NCBI RefSeq assembly: GCF_015706575.1
Contig: NW_024037055.1
Span: 11,756,262 to 11,820,261, forward strand
Source of the DNA: Patiria miniata
Lineage: Eukaryota > Echinodermata > Asteroidea > Valvatida > Asterinidae
Direction: 5' to 3'
Length of the DNA: 64,000 bases
Part shown: in pieces, positions 42,440 through 54,927 of the stretch
Layout: the number at the start of each line of letters is the position of its first letter
Numbering within the stretch: position 1 is the first letter of the stretch
Translations under genes and position numbers: made by a program
The notes under the pieces: model-generated
The model's database searches: none
Told to the model about the DNA's origin: nothing
What the model saw: only the letters and a program-made list of their open reading frames with translations

Positions 42440-42546
42440 AATCCGCTCGGGCGAAATCCCTAGTAATCCGCCCGGACGAAATAGTAATCCGCCCGGGCGA
42501 AATAGTACTCCGCCTGGGCGAAATAGTACTCCGCCCGGGCGAAATA
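42440..42546 (+). repeat. CCGCCCGGGCGAAATAGTA minisatellite, left part
   Basis: Five units of about 22 bp (CCGCTCGGGCGAAAT, CCGCCCGGACGAAAT, CCGCCCGGGCGAAAT, CCGCCTGGGCGAAAT, CCGCCCGGGCGAAAT). The array continues at 44033-44086 beyond the inserted element. Confidence 0.85.
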
Positions 42547-44030
42547 TAGGTTTTCCCGGCCAATTTCACCAAGTTTTCATTCAATTTACCGCCTGGCTCA
42601 TTCGATTTAGATTGAAATTGAAAGATCACGAAGATCGGCATTCGACAATCAAAAAGAATCATTCTATTTCACTATCCGGGCATTCTATCGCCTTTCATCT
42701 TCACTCGTCTCTATCAAAGATGCATTCATATTAAAAGTATCGCGTTGTTCATTCAATTTCGTCTTAACCATTAGTAAGGGTTGATCGGGCATTCATGTTC
42801 ATTAATGGGCAAACATATTTCACATTTTGTCAAACATCTTTTAAGACTTCATACGTGTCCGTATTCCTTAGCGTAAATCATATTTGATGTCTTCAATCCG
42901 TAGATGCCTTTTCCCCCTTAATTAAAGGGTATGTGCAATGAATTGTTCTCATGTATTCTTTTTGTGCAACTTTTATGTAAAAAAACTACACATTTGACAA
43001 CATTTTTTGGTCAATCTTATTGCAAAAGTGCACTTTAAACATTTAAAAGTATCCATGCTTTTTCGGACTACCTATGAGCGCGCTGTCACTGTGATGTCAT
43101 TTCAGGGAGACACTGTTCAGTTTGGGGGTTTTCTTTCAAATTATTCATCCAAAACTTGCTAATTGAAAACATTCGTGTGAAAGCATGCATTAGCATAAAA
43201 ATGGAGAGGGCACCAAAAAAACACCCTTCAAAATGGAAAATAAAATTTGCGATTAAGGTTAAATGTTACACAAAGATGTATTTTCAAGGTTTGCGTTGAA
43301 AACTTACTTTTGCATGGGCCCTTTGAATACGGTAAGTGTTCGGTCAGACATACACAAGAAAACATAAATAACGCAAGAGAAGTGTTCCCGATGGTTGCCA
43401 AACACACGTGTCCCGATGTCTTGCGCGTCAAAAAAGTGCCAACGTAAAAATACCCCTTGATCAAACGTTTAAACAAGTAGACAAGATCAACAGTGAAAAA
43501 TAAATTATCTTAGTCACTTTCAATTAATTATTTTGTTACATCTTGTTTCCCTCATATCAGTTAATTTGTAACATTGTAAATTTTACAGTCATCAAGATAT
43601 TTCTTTTTTTGGGGGGGGGGGATGAACCTTGGAGGAAAATAAGAAAACATATCGATTAAAACATCTTATTAATTTGAATGACCATACGATGAAAGCGATT
43701 GCCCATAAACAATAAGAAACGAAAAGCACGGTTATACGTTATAAGCGCACAAATGTTCGCTAATTTGAATGCGTCAACCGTCAAAAGGTTGCAAAGACTT
43801 AAGTTAAGACTGCTATACAAATTAAGTGTTGAATGCATCAAAACGAAATAGCATGCCCGAAAACGAACACGAACATTCAGAGCAAAATCTTGGCTGCCTA
43901 AAAATGAAATTGAATGAACCCAAAATGAAAAAGAAACCCCAATTTGACCACATGTGCAAAACTCACGTGAAATTGAATGGCTGATAATGAAACTGATTAG
44001 GAAAATTCGGAAATTCGCCGGGAAAACCTA
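42547..44030 (+). mobile_element. Non-autonomous TAGGTTTTCCCGG element, 1484 bp
   Basis: TA at 42545-42546 and 44031-44032; ends TAGGTTTTCCCGGCCAATTT and CGCCGGGAAAACCTA. No coding sequence. It carries a G run (43612-43621). This is the least interrupted copy and serves as the empty-site reference for the insertion in its relative at 38491. Confidence 0.88.
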
Positions 44031-44032
44031 TA

Positions 44033-44086
44033 GTAATCTGCCCGGGCGGAAATACTAATCGGCCCGGGCGAAATAGTGAGCCGAAA
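44033..44086 (+). repeat. CCGCCCGGGCGAAATAGTA minisatellite, right part
   Basis: Two further units (CTGCCCGGGCGGAAATACTA, TCGGCCCGGGCGAAATAGTG) resume directly after the inserted TA element. Confidence 0.8.
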
Positions 44087-44504
44087 AATATTTTCGGTCA
44101 TGTCCTACATACGCTTCCGTATAATTACGCTAGAATCTTCATTGCGGATAGTTATATTCTTCAAGGACCTGTGTAGTGGTTATGCCGGGCAAGGTTTGAG
44201 TGAGTCCCTGGTGGAATTAGTGTGTTACGGGGGCGAAGTGGCACATTTTCGAAAGCAATTTGAATATCTGCTAGTCCATGTTGTTGATTCCCTCCAGCCC
44301 TATATGAAAACCCAATGATAATATAGGGCTGGGGTAACTCAAGCTACACCTCAAGAAGTTACTTCACACAGGAAAACAGGGGGGGGGGTGTAAATTGGGC
44401 TAAAAATTAGGCGAAAGTTGCCTAACGTGGGGGACTTGAACAACTTCAAGGAAATCTTGGATTGTTACTATGTCGTCATAATCATTCAGTCACTTATATG
44501 CTTA
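44087..44504. other. Intergenic, unassigned
   Basis: A G run at 44380-44388 and unremarkable sequence. The open frame from 44076 begins inside the minisatellite and looks accidental. Confidence 0.35.
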
Positions 44505-44675
44505 AAGCCCGGTTCATACTCTGCGCGAAAGCGAACGCGAATTTGTGACATCGTGGCAAGTATTCGCGCTGCGAATTCGTAAAAGTTGAACATATTTCAT
44601 CTCGGGCGAATTTCGCAGCGAACGTTTCATGAATTCGCTTCGCATTCGCATTCGCACGAAGTATGAACCGGGCTT
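44505..44675. mobile_element. MITE, AAGCCCGGTTCATAC family, copy 2
   Basis: 171 bp: AAGCCCGGTTCATACTCTGC to GAAGTATGAACCGGGCTT. Interior made of GCGAATTCG-type words like copy 1. TTAA occurs at both edges but partly overlaps the terminus, so the target duplication is unresolved. Confidence 0.85.
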
Positions 44676-44954
44676 AAGAAAATGTTATTGAAGTCAGGAA
44701 GTGTAAGTAGAATCACCAAAATAAACTTTTCAAAAAATAAAATAACCAAAAATATACCAAAATATGGGAACAAATATATTACAAGACAGGTATTAAATAT
44801 TTATGCAAATTAGGCATATTTCCACTAAAAATCCAGCTTGGTAACCATCATATTCGGATTCAGCACCCCGAAATTAGGTAAAATAGCAGCAGCGAGTAGT
44901 CACCTTGCAAGCCACACGCATGCCATAGAAAACTCATCCCTAGATAGAATCATT

Positions 44955-45115
44955 GAGTGGTCGGGCACAACCCGACCACTGATTGGAGTTGTTGCGATTA
45001 ATCATCTTTCTTTCTTTCTTTCTTTGAGTGGTCGGGAACAACCCGACCACTCTTTGGATCTGCTATACGATTAATCTTTCTTTCTTTGAGTGGTCTGGCA
45101 CAACCCGACCACTCT
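44955..45115 (+). repeat. Three hairpin units AGTGGTCGGG...CCCGACCACT
   Basis: Units at 44955-44981, 45026-45053 and 45088-45115, each a 10-bp stem with a CACAA-type loop. They are separated by spacers ending in GATTAATC and (TTTC)n. The third has one stem mismatch. Confidence 0.85.
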
Positions 45116-45223
45116 CTATTATTGTTACGGGTCGATTAATCTTTCTTTTTTTCCGTACAGCACGTTTCCGAGAGTTTTCTCCTAAACGGTTTATGATATG
45201 AACTTGTAACTTTCAATATATCG

Positions 45224-45878
45224 TCACCGACACCACGAAGTAACACCATCTACATACCAGTAAAAACTAACAGTCAGAGAAAACGGCAACTAAAGTTGAA
45301 CGCTTTCTAAAACAACACTTTGCGTCAAAACGACAGAGTATTTTCAGTTGGGTTTCTAGTTGTGGACACTTGATGAATTGAATTGATTAAATCTGCTGTT
45401 TTTCACTCGTTTGTGTATTAAATAAACAAGAAATAAGAGAAAAAAAATGAGTGTTAGTTCGTGAAACCGAAAAAGCTGCGAAACTGTAAATTTTCGTTTT
45501 CACGAAGTAACACTCTTCAATGTATTTAACACGAGGAAAGTGCAATTTCAGGTCAGCGCGCGCGCGCTCATCATACAACTTGTTACAAGAAGAGTGTTAC
45601 TTCGTGAAAACGTTTTTGCTCACTTATGAGCAGAGTGCGCGCCATGCATTGCAATGGAAAATGGAACTTGATGTTACTTCGTGAAAACGAACATTGTCAC
45701 TTTTGCGCAAAAGTTGCCATGGATACTTAGCGTAATTATTAAAGTAAAGCTTTTGAAGCTTTGAAACTTCGTGCAATGGTAGGCCTTGATGAATAATGTT
45801 TAAAAATCCAAAAAACTGAAAATCGAAAAAACTAGGCTTTAACACGGTAGAGTGTTACTTCGTGGTGTCGGTGACGAG
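45224..45878. mobile_element. MITE with CGTCACCGACACCACGAAG ends
   Basis: Terminal inverted repeats: CGTCACCGACACCACGAAGT on the left, the complement at 45850-45878 on the right. Inside, TTCACGAAGTAAC or its complement recurs at 45497, 45595 and 45672. A related end occurs at 49238-49260 and the same words at 48125-48290. Confidence 0.8.
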
Positions 45879-46167
45879 ATATCGACCCTCATTCTAAGTG
45901 GTGCATATTACTCTGACGTCATTATGACGTCATCGGGTGTCAAATTACAAGCGATTTTCGTTAAAAAAAATGACGATCTTCTGTCACCTATAACTCTTGA
46001 ACAGAATGATCAATCATGTTCCAACCTTGTAATCAGATAGACCATTATTTGATAAACATTTTATGTCACGTACGTGAACTAGCTTGATCTTGTCTTCCGG
46101 TTCTACCGGAAGGTCAAATTTAGGTGAATTCAAAATGAAGACATTAGCCTGAAATCAAAACAAAGCA
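45879..46167. other. TGACGTCA-bearing intergenic repeat
   Basis: TCTGACGTCATTATGACGTC and GTGTCAAATTACAAGCGAT resemble words in the large block that follows, so this is probably a diverged extra unit of it. Confidence 0.45.
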
Positions 46168-47543
46168 CCGTTTCTTCCAAACGGTTTACGGTATGATCCT
46201 AAAACCTAGTGTGAACTTGTACCATGTTACGAAGATGTTATAAATTTTGTAACGTCATCATGACGTCATCAGGTATCAAATTACAAGCGATTCAAGGGCA
46301 AATTTTGACAAAATAGTTGGCGCTATATCTTTTGAAGTAAATAGAGAATCGTGTTCGTTTTTTCCTGTGGTTGAAGACTATGCCGTGAGAAACATGTCTT
46401 GTTCCCGGACACAAAACCGCTTGACCTTCACTTCCGGTGTTACCGGAAGTGCAATGAAAACTTAATATAACGCAAAAGCGGAAGCATTTTTAATACAGAC
46501 ATATATATTATGCAAGTGTTTAGTGAGAAGTGCAAGTCCTAACAGTGTGATGACGTCATCATCCGAAAGGGAATAATAATTTATTGTGATAGAAAGGATT
46601 TAATTTCGTGATCCTTTGTTGATACATAAAGATATTCATAACTTAACTCGGCAGTGTTTCATGAACAAATTGCCTCCCGACCATTCTGCGTTACTATGCC
46701 GTGCGAAACATTTCTTGTCCCCGGACACAAAACCGCTTGACCTCCACTTCCGGTGTTACCGGAAGTGCAATCAAAACTGAATGTAACTCAAAACGGAAGC
46801 ATTTTACTACACACATATAAATTATGAAAGTGTTTAGTGAGGAATGCCAGTCACAAAAAAAAGTGTGATGACGTCATCTTTCAAAAGGGCGCCCCCTAGC
46901 GGCACATAAAATAGTGTTTGCTTTCTTTAATTTGAAAACCATCCGTTCAAATTTTACAAAATTGCCCCTTGATATTCTCTGATTAACCACAGGTAAATTG
47001 GCAAGGTTTCAAATTCATGACGTCATCAGACCGGAAGTTACTTTTAGGAGAATTTGAAAAGGATCCTATTTTAAATTAAATTCTATCATTTGATCCCTGT
47101 CGTATCTTCGTAGTCCAAAGAATGATATCCATTACAATGTTCACCTTTGGATCTCTAATGCTGTGACGTCATCAAACCGCAAGTAAGGTGTTATTAATAC
47201 GTCATCAAACCGGAAGTTAGGTGTTATTACAAACAATTATATTTCCCATATTTTCATACGTTATTTTAACGTCACAATCAAAATGTATCCTCTCCGAAGT
47301 TTATCAGTATACCATTTTTCACAGATGACGTCATCAAACCAGAAATAACGTTTTTGCGGGTATACAATGTTTACTGAAATTTATCACACCTTTAAAGATA
47401 CATTTTTGTAACAAAATAATTTATTGTACTGGAGGGTTTTAATTTCGTGATCCTTCGTTCCACTAACTTAACTGGGCAGTGTATAATGAAAAGGCTGTCT
47501 GCCCAACCACTCTGCGTTTGTAACTCAACAAAGGCGAACCTCT
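46168..47543 (+). repeat. TGACGTCA-rich dispersed repeat, copy 2, with internal duplication
   Basis: Colinear with 13430-14385, but longer because a segment containing ACTATGCCGTG and GACACAAAACCGCTTGACC occurs twice (46376 and 46694). GACCGGAAGTTA occurs at 47030 and 47210. No gene. Confidence 0.75.
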
Positions 47544-47701
47544 AGTTATAGGTTTTTTGGTATATTATTATAGTATATAGAATTTTTTTAATGGTATTCA
47601 TTCCTTCTATTGGTTATTCACATTGTTAATTAAGCTTTTGTTAGTCATAAGTTCAATTTAGTGTTTGATATATTTGCAAATGTACAATATTGCAAATGGG
47701 G

Positions 47702-48015
47702 GCAGTATCATAAGTCCGACGCCTCATAGGTCCGACGTCTCATAAGTCCGAAATTTCGGACTTATGAGGCGTCGGACTTATGAGGCATAACATTTATTTA
47801 TTCCGCCTCATAGGTCCGACGCCTCATAAGTCCGACGTCGGAAAAACGAGGCGTTTAATTTGTCGAGGCGTCGGAGCTATGAGGCGTCGGACTTATGAGG
47901 CGTTGGACCTATGAGGCGTCTGACTTATGGGCCTTTATTTGGTTAGGGGATGCGATTTTACCGAACTTATGAGGCGTCTCGGACCTATGAGGCGTCGGTA
48001 TTATGAGCGGACAAT
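47702..48015. repeat. Palindromic GCCTCATAAGTCCGAC minisatellite
   Basis: The word GCCTCATAAGTCCGAC or its complement GTCGGACTTATGAGGC occurs about ten times, in both orientations. Several adjacent pairs form perfect hairpins, for example around 47745-47790. No flanking gene. Confidence 0.9.
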
Positions 48016-48427
48016 TAAGTATGTATGTATAGTATTATATGTTTATATATAAGCAAATTTCCGCATGCTTATTGTGGACAATAAATTATCATATATCATA
48101 TACGCGTCAAAAACGGGTTTTGCGTTTCACGAAGTCACACAAAATGTCACGTGATATGCACGACTCACTTCTGGCGTTTTCTCGAAGTAACGCTAAGCCT
48201 ATAGCTTATACACTCGGGTGCTAGCGTCACTTCGTGAAAACTCGAACACATGCAGCGTTATCTGATTTTTGTAGTTTTCACGAAGTGGACTTATCATTGG
48301 TTACTTTTGATAACTCATTGAGAGAGTCTTTTTTTGTTCAATACAAACCATACATTAACGTGTCAATCAAGATCCCCTCTTTCAGACAATGCAGCAAAAT
48401 CATAGGCGTAGCCAACCGGGGGGGGGG
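48016..48427. other. Intergenic with TTCACGAAGT words
   Basis: TTTCACGAAGTCAC (48125), CTCGAAGTAAC (48193), TCACTTCGTGAAAAC (48228) and TTTTCACGAAGTGG (48277) suggest a relative of 45224-45878. The matching right end may be at 49238-49260, with poly-G elements inserted between. Confidence 0.5.
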
Positions 48428-48801
48428 CAGTGGCGTCACCAGACTTTTCAGTCTGGGGGGGCACAGGGGGGGGGCACCAGCATTTGATGGGGGGGGGGGG
48501 GCACTTAGGTGGATACGGATCGCCGTCCTGGGGAAGGGGTCTAAGGGGAGGGGGTGGAAAATTTTCGCATACGGAGGATGGGCTTGATGCAAAATGGTGC
48601 CACATTTGATGCTAAATTCGATCTGAAGATATCTCAAGAAATTGCTATTTTTGAGGTAATGATTTTTACAACGCGCAGAATTTTGCAGAGGATAGGGGGG
48701 CACCAGCATTTGATGGGGGGGCACTCGGGGGGGGCACTAGGTTTTCCAGGGGGGGGGGACGTGCCTCCCCCTGGCCCCCCCCCCCCTTGGCGACGCCACT
48801 G
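48428..48801. mobile_element. hAT-type MITE CAGTGGCGTC, in a poly-G tract
   Basis: Starts CAGTGGCGTCACCAG and ends CTTGGCGACGCCACTG. Both flanks are G runs, compatible with an all-G 8-bp target duplication. Interior repeats GGGGCACCAGCATTTGATGG at 48470 and 48699. Confidence 0.75.
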
Positions 48802-49457
48802 GGGGGGGGGGGGCCCTAATACTTTGTAAAGACTGTCTCTTTCTCTATTCAAATTCCCTTTTTTTCACCAGCGCTTACCCCCCCCCCCCTATTTTGTAAA
48901 GAGTGCCCGTCTTTAAACAAGTGCCTTTTTTTCCGAACAAGTGCCATTTTAAAAAAGAACTTGCTCCCTTTTTTGTCCCATCGGCCGTACTGGGTGCCCT
49001 TTTCTTTTTAATTTCGCGCATGTATCTCTCTGAAAAGCACCATTGTTGTCCGTTAGTGTGCATAATCATCGGCTTTGAACAGCGCCCCCATCGACAGATG
49101 GTACTAGCCTGCCCCTTCTCCCCCCCCCCCCCTTGATTTAACGGAGGCAAAGTGTCCGGAGAAAAAAATGGATGTATGGATGTGCAAGTGCCCTTCTCAA
49201 GAAATGTTTATCCCCCAAATAAAAATGAGTGCGGGATTAAGGTTACTTCGTGGTGACGGTGAGTTTACATGCATTATTGTCCAAACAATAACTTCACTGA
49301 TCAAATACTGAATAAAAGTGTCATAAAAGCATTTAATAGTCACACATACAATAAGTTACAAAGTTAGTCATTTGAGATTTTCCCGTTGTTTTAAAACTTG
49401 GTTGAGATTACTTCTAATGTGTGTGGCACTATGAGGAAGAAAAATATTCTTTTATTA
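48802..49457. other. Poly-C/G repeat debris
   Basis: Further C and G runs (48878-48889, 49120-49131) with TTTGTAAAGA and GTGCCCTT words resembling the interior of the poly-C elements at 28852 and 54690. GGTTACTTCGTGGTGACGGTG at 49240 is a transposon end. No gene. Confidence 0.5.
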
Positions 49458-50401
49458 TAGGTTTTCCCGGCCAATTTCCTAAAATGTTCACTCACTTCTG
49501 AAAATCTGTCATTCATTTTCGTATGAATTTGAGAATCGCTCTGAACACGCGTTTAATTTTCGCTACCAGAACATTCGATTCCATTTCAGTTCAATCAATA
49601 CGTGATTGAGCAGCACCTTTCGTTTATGTCCATGCAGATTCGTTTACAAGACATCTGTGTCGCATTTAAAGGGCGATTTCAAACATTTACCATTCTATTT
49701 CACTTTTAGTTTAACCTTGCGCAGCGTTTACAAAAAAACTTTACAACAACTCGTCAACTGCTGCCCTTTGGGCAGCAGGTACTTTCCCGCACTACGCAAG
49801 ACCCCATTCATAGCAATACAACAAAAAGCCACGTGCCAGACAGTGTCCAGACAGTTGCCAGACAGTGCGCTGGAAAGATAATTGACTGGCGGCTGTGGTA
49901 TGCAGTTATGAAGGGAGATGACAGTGTCAAGTTACAGCTCTTTGTTGATGTTACAATGAGACTTGGCAGGAGGCCTGGTCGAAAGTTGACACGGCCTGGG
50001 TGTAGCCCTGGCTGCAAAGTTCATTGAACCAGCTTATTTGGCAAGGGTCGAATGAGGATTAGATGGAAGGTGACCGTCATTGGCCCTCAGTTTATTTATT
50101 TTTCCAAAAAATTCGGTTACCTGGGGCCCAAAGGGCAGCAGGTCACTCTGCGCAAGGTTGCATTTTGGCACCAGATACAATTAGGGGTTTTCATTTTTTC
50201 ATTAACCGTCAATCAAATTAGCTGTACCTGAAATCAATTTAGAAAAGGTATGCTTGCGTTAATGAATGCACAGGTAACGGAATTGGCCGTCTGTTTCTCA
50301 AAACCGAATGCACGGACAATGAAAACGATTGAACTGTCGTTGAATTGAAACCGATTTTCAGAAGTGAATGAACGTTTCGGGAAATTGGTCAGGAAAACCT
50401 A
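49458..50401. mobile_element. Non-autonomous TAGGTTTTCCCGG element, 944 bp
   Basis: Inverted ends of about 50 bp: TAGGTTTTCCCGGCCAATTT on the left; TAGGTTTTCCTGACCAATTT on the right complement; both continue into TTCAC-CACTTCTGAAAATC-like sequence. An inner inverted pair, GCTGCCCTTTGGGCAGCAG and GGGCCCAAAGGGCAGCAGG, lies at 49757 and 50127. Confidence 0.8.
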
Positions 50402-51469
50402 AATTCCAGAAACACAGTTAATTCGAATGAAACATTTTTGGTACCATTTGATATGAAAGTGGAATTCCTGAACTTAAATTTTGACATTAATCAGACATGA
50501 TACCTATAAAAAATGTTCTGACTGCAACTAAATACAGATGTTTTTACTTAATACCAGCAATTTGTCATGACGTAACTCATTTTTAAAAACTAATAGTTAT
50601 GAATAGGGCCTTGGATTTGGCCTTCCCATCGAGGGTCAAGCCTTGGCCTTGAGGGCCATAGCTTTGGCTATTGGTATTGAGGGTCGAAACCTTTGCTATT
50701 AGCCTTAAGGGTCAAAGCCTTGGCCTTGCCGGTCAAAGCCTTGGAGTTGGCCTTGTACATTATGACTGAGCCTTTGCTCCAAAATTTTCTTGAGCAGGGC
50801 TTGAGAGCAAAACATCAAGGGTTGCAGAAATCGAATAATAAGGAGTAGTTGACTAAATACTTCAGACCCGTGTATATATATATATATTACAATGCATAAA
50901 CTATCTGTACTTAGAACACGACATCGACCTTGACATTAGGGATGTATTATAATATTTACAGTACTGTTTTCGGAGTTAACGCGGATAATCATCTGGGTTT
51001 ATATATATATATTTTTATATTTCTTTGCACAAAAAACGCTTACTCTTCTTTGAACCTTTCAGTACAATCGAATTACTTGCCATACAATAACATAACTCAA
51101 TAAACAACTAAAGACTATTACTAACATTTTGCTTCAATTTCATTCACACATTTTAAACAATATCTGTGTCTTGGAACATAAATTTGGATTGACTTCACTA
51201 TAAACAAAGATCTTTTAGCGCACTTATGATATGCAATACATTAATATACAATTACGCAATTGTTAAAAATACGGATGCATGGATTGAGCCTGCTAACTAT
51301 TGCTATTGTATAAGTCTACAATTACAAGTATAACTGAGAAATAATGACCCCATTCAAAATCCACAATTAACAGTCTTTTGAACTTAAAAAAAAAATGAAT
51401 TCATCTGAGCAATAAAGTAATAAAGCTATATACATGTAGGCCCTACCATTCCTTTAGTATGGCATGTGT
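50402..51469. other. Downstream of the TNF-ligand gene
   Basis: 50605-50760 is an irregular tandem of AAAGCCTTGGCCTTG-like words. (AT)n tracts lie at 50873-50888 and 50999-51012. The remainder, up to the ligand stop codon at 51470-51472, is probable 3' UTR and flank without a clear polyadenylation signal. Confidence 0.45.
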
Positions 51470-54400
51470 TTATGTGCACGGGCTTAGGTCTGGATTGACC
51501 TCGACGTGCCTGTCTGGTGCCAACAAAAAAGCGCCAAAATAGCTGGTCTGTGCGATGCTATCCTGGTAGTCAAGTGGCACACTTTGGCCCGGTAGAGGGC
51601 GTACACCAAGCCTATCATTTGCTGCCAGATAAAATACGCCTCCTGCGTAGCCTGTGTTCTCAAGATCGGGCTCAACAGCATCCGTTCTGCAGATAAGTAT
51701 ACATAGAAAACTTGAAGGTTAATGCTTTGGCAATTAATAATTTCGTAGGCCCATGATGTCATTGTAGAGAGAATTATTCGGCGGAATGGAAAGGGCGCCA
51801 AACAATGTCTGGTTCATATTTCGTGCAAATTTGAAGGAAATGTGATGTCCTATGTATCATTACTTTGTTGCGATTTCGCTGGAATCGAAATGTGTAATTT
51901 GAGTAAATTGGCAGCGCGACTTTCCCTGCGCAAGCGATCACCGTCCCACTGAAAATGAAAACTGACGAAATGTCAGTGTTTTGATGAGACAACGTAAAGA
52001 AAGGCAAGCGAAAGTTAGGTTCATGATTCTGCTGTTAATTTTTGTACCTTCGATACATTCCCTTCCAAAATCCCATTTTGCAACAGCATGCACGCATGCG
52101 GGCTATTGAGAAACTGCGTATAAATTTAATTTTCCAGAACTCCACTGAAATAGAAGGGTCTTTGACTATCTTTGCAAGTAAGTTTAATCTTTCGGGCTTC
52201 CCTGCTTATGTACTGACCATCATACCACATAACGAGAAATGGATATAAATTAAGCTCTTTTGCGGAGAAAACCATAAATCAAGTAAATGACAAAACAGTC
52301 ACTCACCTTTGTGTTGACTTGACTCGAAGAATGTGGAACCTGTCACCATTACCACAGTCGGGCGACACAGCTACATCGTGGCCATAAGTATAAGAACCAT
52401 CCACTTTATAACATATCTGGCTGTACACATAGTAGTATCCTGGCGTGAGTACCTGTTTGCAATATGTAGAACAACAATAAAATGAATGAAGGTCCCCTAT
52501 AATGATTTTTATGACATTCATTTGCTTACTTGGCAACATATAAATGTAAGACGTTGGTTCAGATGAACCAGACGTTGGTTCAGTGTAAAACGAGTGTCAC
52601 ACTGCCTCCTTTATAGTAGAACTGTTTGCTTACCATTGCAAAGACATTGTTCCATGATGCCAGTGGCGAAGCCAGGAATTTTTCGCTGGGGGGGGGGGGG
52701 GGGGGGGGGGGGGGACTGGAACATTTCATGGGGGGGGGGGGCGTCATGTAGATCAATGATAATTTTTTTAGAAACTCAAAATCTCATGGAGGGGGGGGGG
52801 GGCGACTGGGGGGCGACAAGGTTTCATGGGGGTGTGTCGCCCCCCCCCCGGCTACGGCATGATGCTGATACAAACCATTCACAATGCTAGTGTTCTTACT
52901 GATCTTATACAAGTGATTAATAATGCGAACAACATTATCGAACTAATACATCAGCAGCATAATATAACCAGAATACAGTCATGTTCATGGGAACAAAACG
53001 ATGTTCAAATATTGAAAATATACAAAACTTACCTCAAAGAATTTGTTGTGGACAAATTTAAGGTTCTCGTGAGAATATTTGGAATATCCATCATTCATGC
53101 TTGTGTGGAAGGTGAACCAGTTTCCTTTAAAAAACAAAACAACGACAAAACGAAACAAAACTGTGAGGAAAAGCGTTATTGGGCCAGCGTACATTTCTTG
53201 AAGTTACATATGCACCTATTTTGTCAAAGCGCGTATACTAAGCTTACATGTATGAACCCCGTATTATAAAGCTAATGGACATGCACTGGTTGCAAAAAAA
53301 GATGTGTTTGCCGTTTTAAGGAACAAGAAATACAAAAATATCTGAAGAAGGTTCTTAATAAACAAACCTGTCGAACTTACAGCTCAGTAGATATCATACA
53401 GTGAAAACTGTGACAATACATGCTTCCGTTGAAAGCCCTCCCTCTCCAAAATGTTCATTAAAACGTTTTGACGTGCATACTACTGTGGCATGATCCCCAA
53501 TTTGTCACCAGAGACATTCACTTCTCATTCACGGATATGCAAACGATTCCAAAGTTAATTGGGGCAGTATTTCGAGAGAAAAAAAATCCGAGACACCATT
53601 TGGTCTTTACTATCGCAAAGAAATTGATAAATTCCCCTTTCTCGAAAATGAGAGCATTCAAGGCGTTAGGATTTCACAGGCTGCTTGATCCTTTAACGTA
53701 CAATCAAGCAGGATATTTCGTAATATTCTGTCAGTTCGAATTTTGAATGTTTGCACAGGGTGTGTCCATTAGGCCCAAACAAAAAAAATAAGTCGGTCTC
53801 TGGTCAGCGCGCGCGTCGATTTTAATCATGCGCGTCGATCTTTTTTTTTTCAAAATGTTCCGCGGTAGCTCCAACAGCGCCCTCTATTTCCGCACCTCCT
53901 CAATTTTTTTTTACCAAAGAGCACCAAGGAATGGGAAATTGCACCAAGGCAAATGATCGAAAGCACCAAGGCAAATTATGGAGGTCACCAATGTACATGA
54001 GGACACCAAAAAAGCAAAATAGTACATACCTTGTCTGTACAATCCAAGCTTGAAGAAGAAAAAAAAAGCAAAAAAAAAAAAAAAAAGCCGAGTGGCCGTC
54101 AATTCCGGAACTTTGGTCTGACCAGAGACCGAATTTTTTTTTTTTGGCCTGACCTTAGATTATCCCTAAACTAACCACACACAACACACACACAAGTGTG
54201 TATTTGCCTGCAATCGAGGACCCCCTATTGTCCCTCTTTTGTTTGTACTCATTAGGAAGACCTCCCATATGTTTGTACACGATCGCCAAATTGGGGACCC
54301 ATCTTCATAAACTAAAGTTTTCGACTTATGTAAATTTTCACGTGTCTATAATAACCTAGCATATCAGCATGCAAATTTGAATACTTTTTATAAAAATAAG

Positions 54401-54896
54401 CTTTTTGTTTTCAAGCTTCTCTTTTTTCAAAGTAGGTTTTTTTTGCTTGTGATCTTATACTTATTACCTTTTCATAAACTGAAGTTGTCGACTAATGAAA
54501 ATTGTTACGTGTCTAAAAATAACGTATATTGTTTTCATGTACACAATTGGGAAGAAGAATTTCACTTTTAAAGACTTTTAATTGTGATGAAATAAAATAT
54601 GTATTGCATTGTATCTTTGTAAACACCGGAAATCGTGGACCCCCTATTGTCCCTAATCCTCATTCCTTTCTAACTTTTAGCAACAGCTCTCATTGGGGCA
54701 GTCCCCCCCCCCGGAAATTTAGCAACCAGGGAAAAGCACAGCGTATGAGTTACCATGATTAGCTGGAAGAACCTAATGTCCCTTCCGCGATTTTGTGCGT
54801 ATTTTTCACCAATTAACCCTTTCTTTTCGCGACTGGATGTTTATTTTAAATGTTCGTGGAACAGAGCTCCCATGGGAAGATGGTGTCCAGCCCCCC

Positions 54897-54927
<31 letters not shown>

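Noticed and set aside
44076..44318. 80-codon plus-strand frame MSRKIFSVMSYIRF...
   Set aside because: It starts inside the CCGCCCGGGCGAAATA minisatellite and matches nothing I know.
45001..45140. CRISPR-like array
   Set aside because: Three hairpin units with unequal spacers made of TTTC repeats in a eukaryotic genome; no CRISPR logic.
48363..48829. Overlapping Pro/Gly-rich frames on both strands
   Set aside because: They are translations of poly-G/poly-C runs in MITEs.
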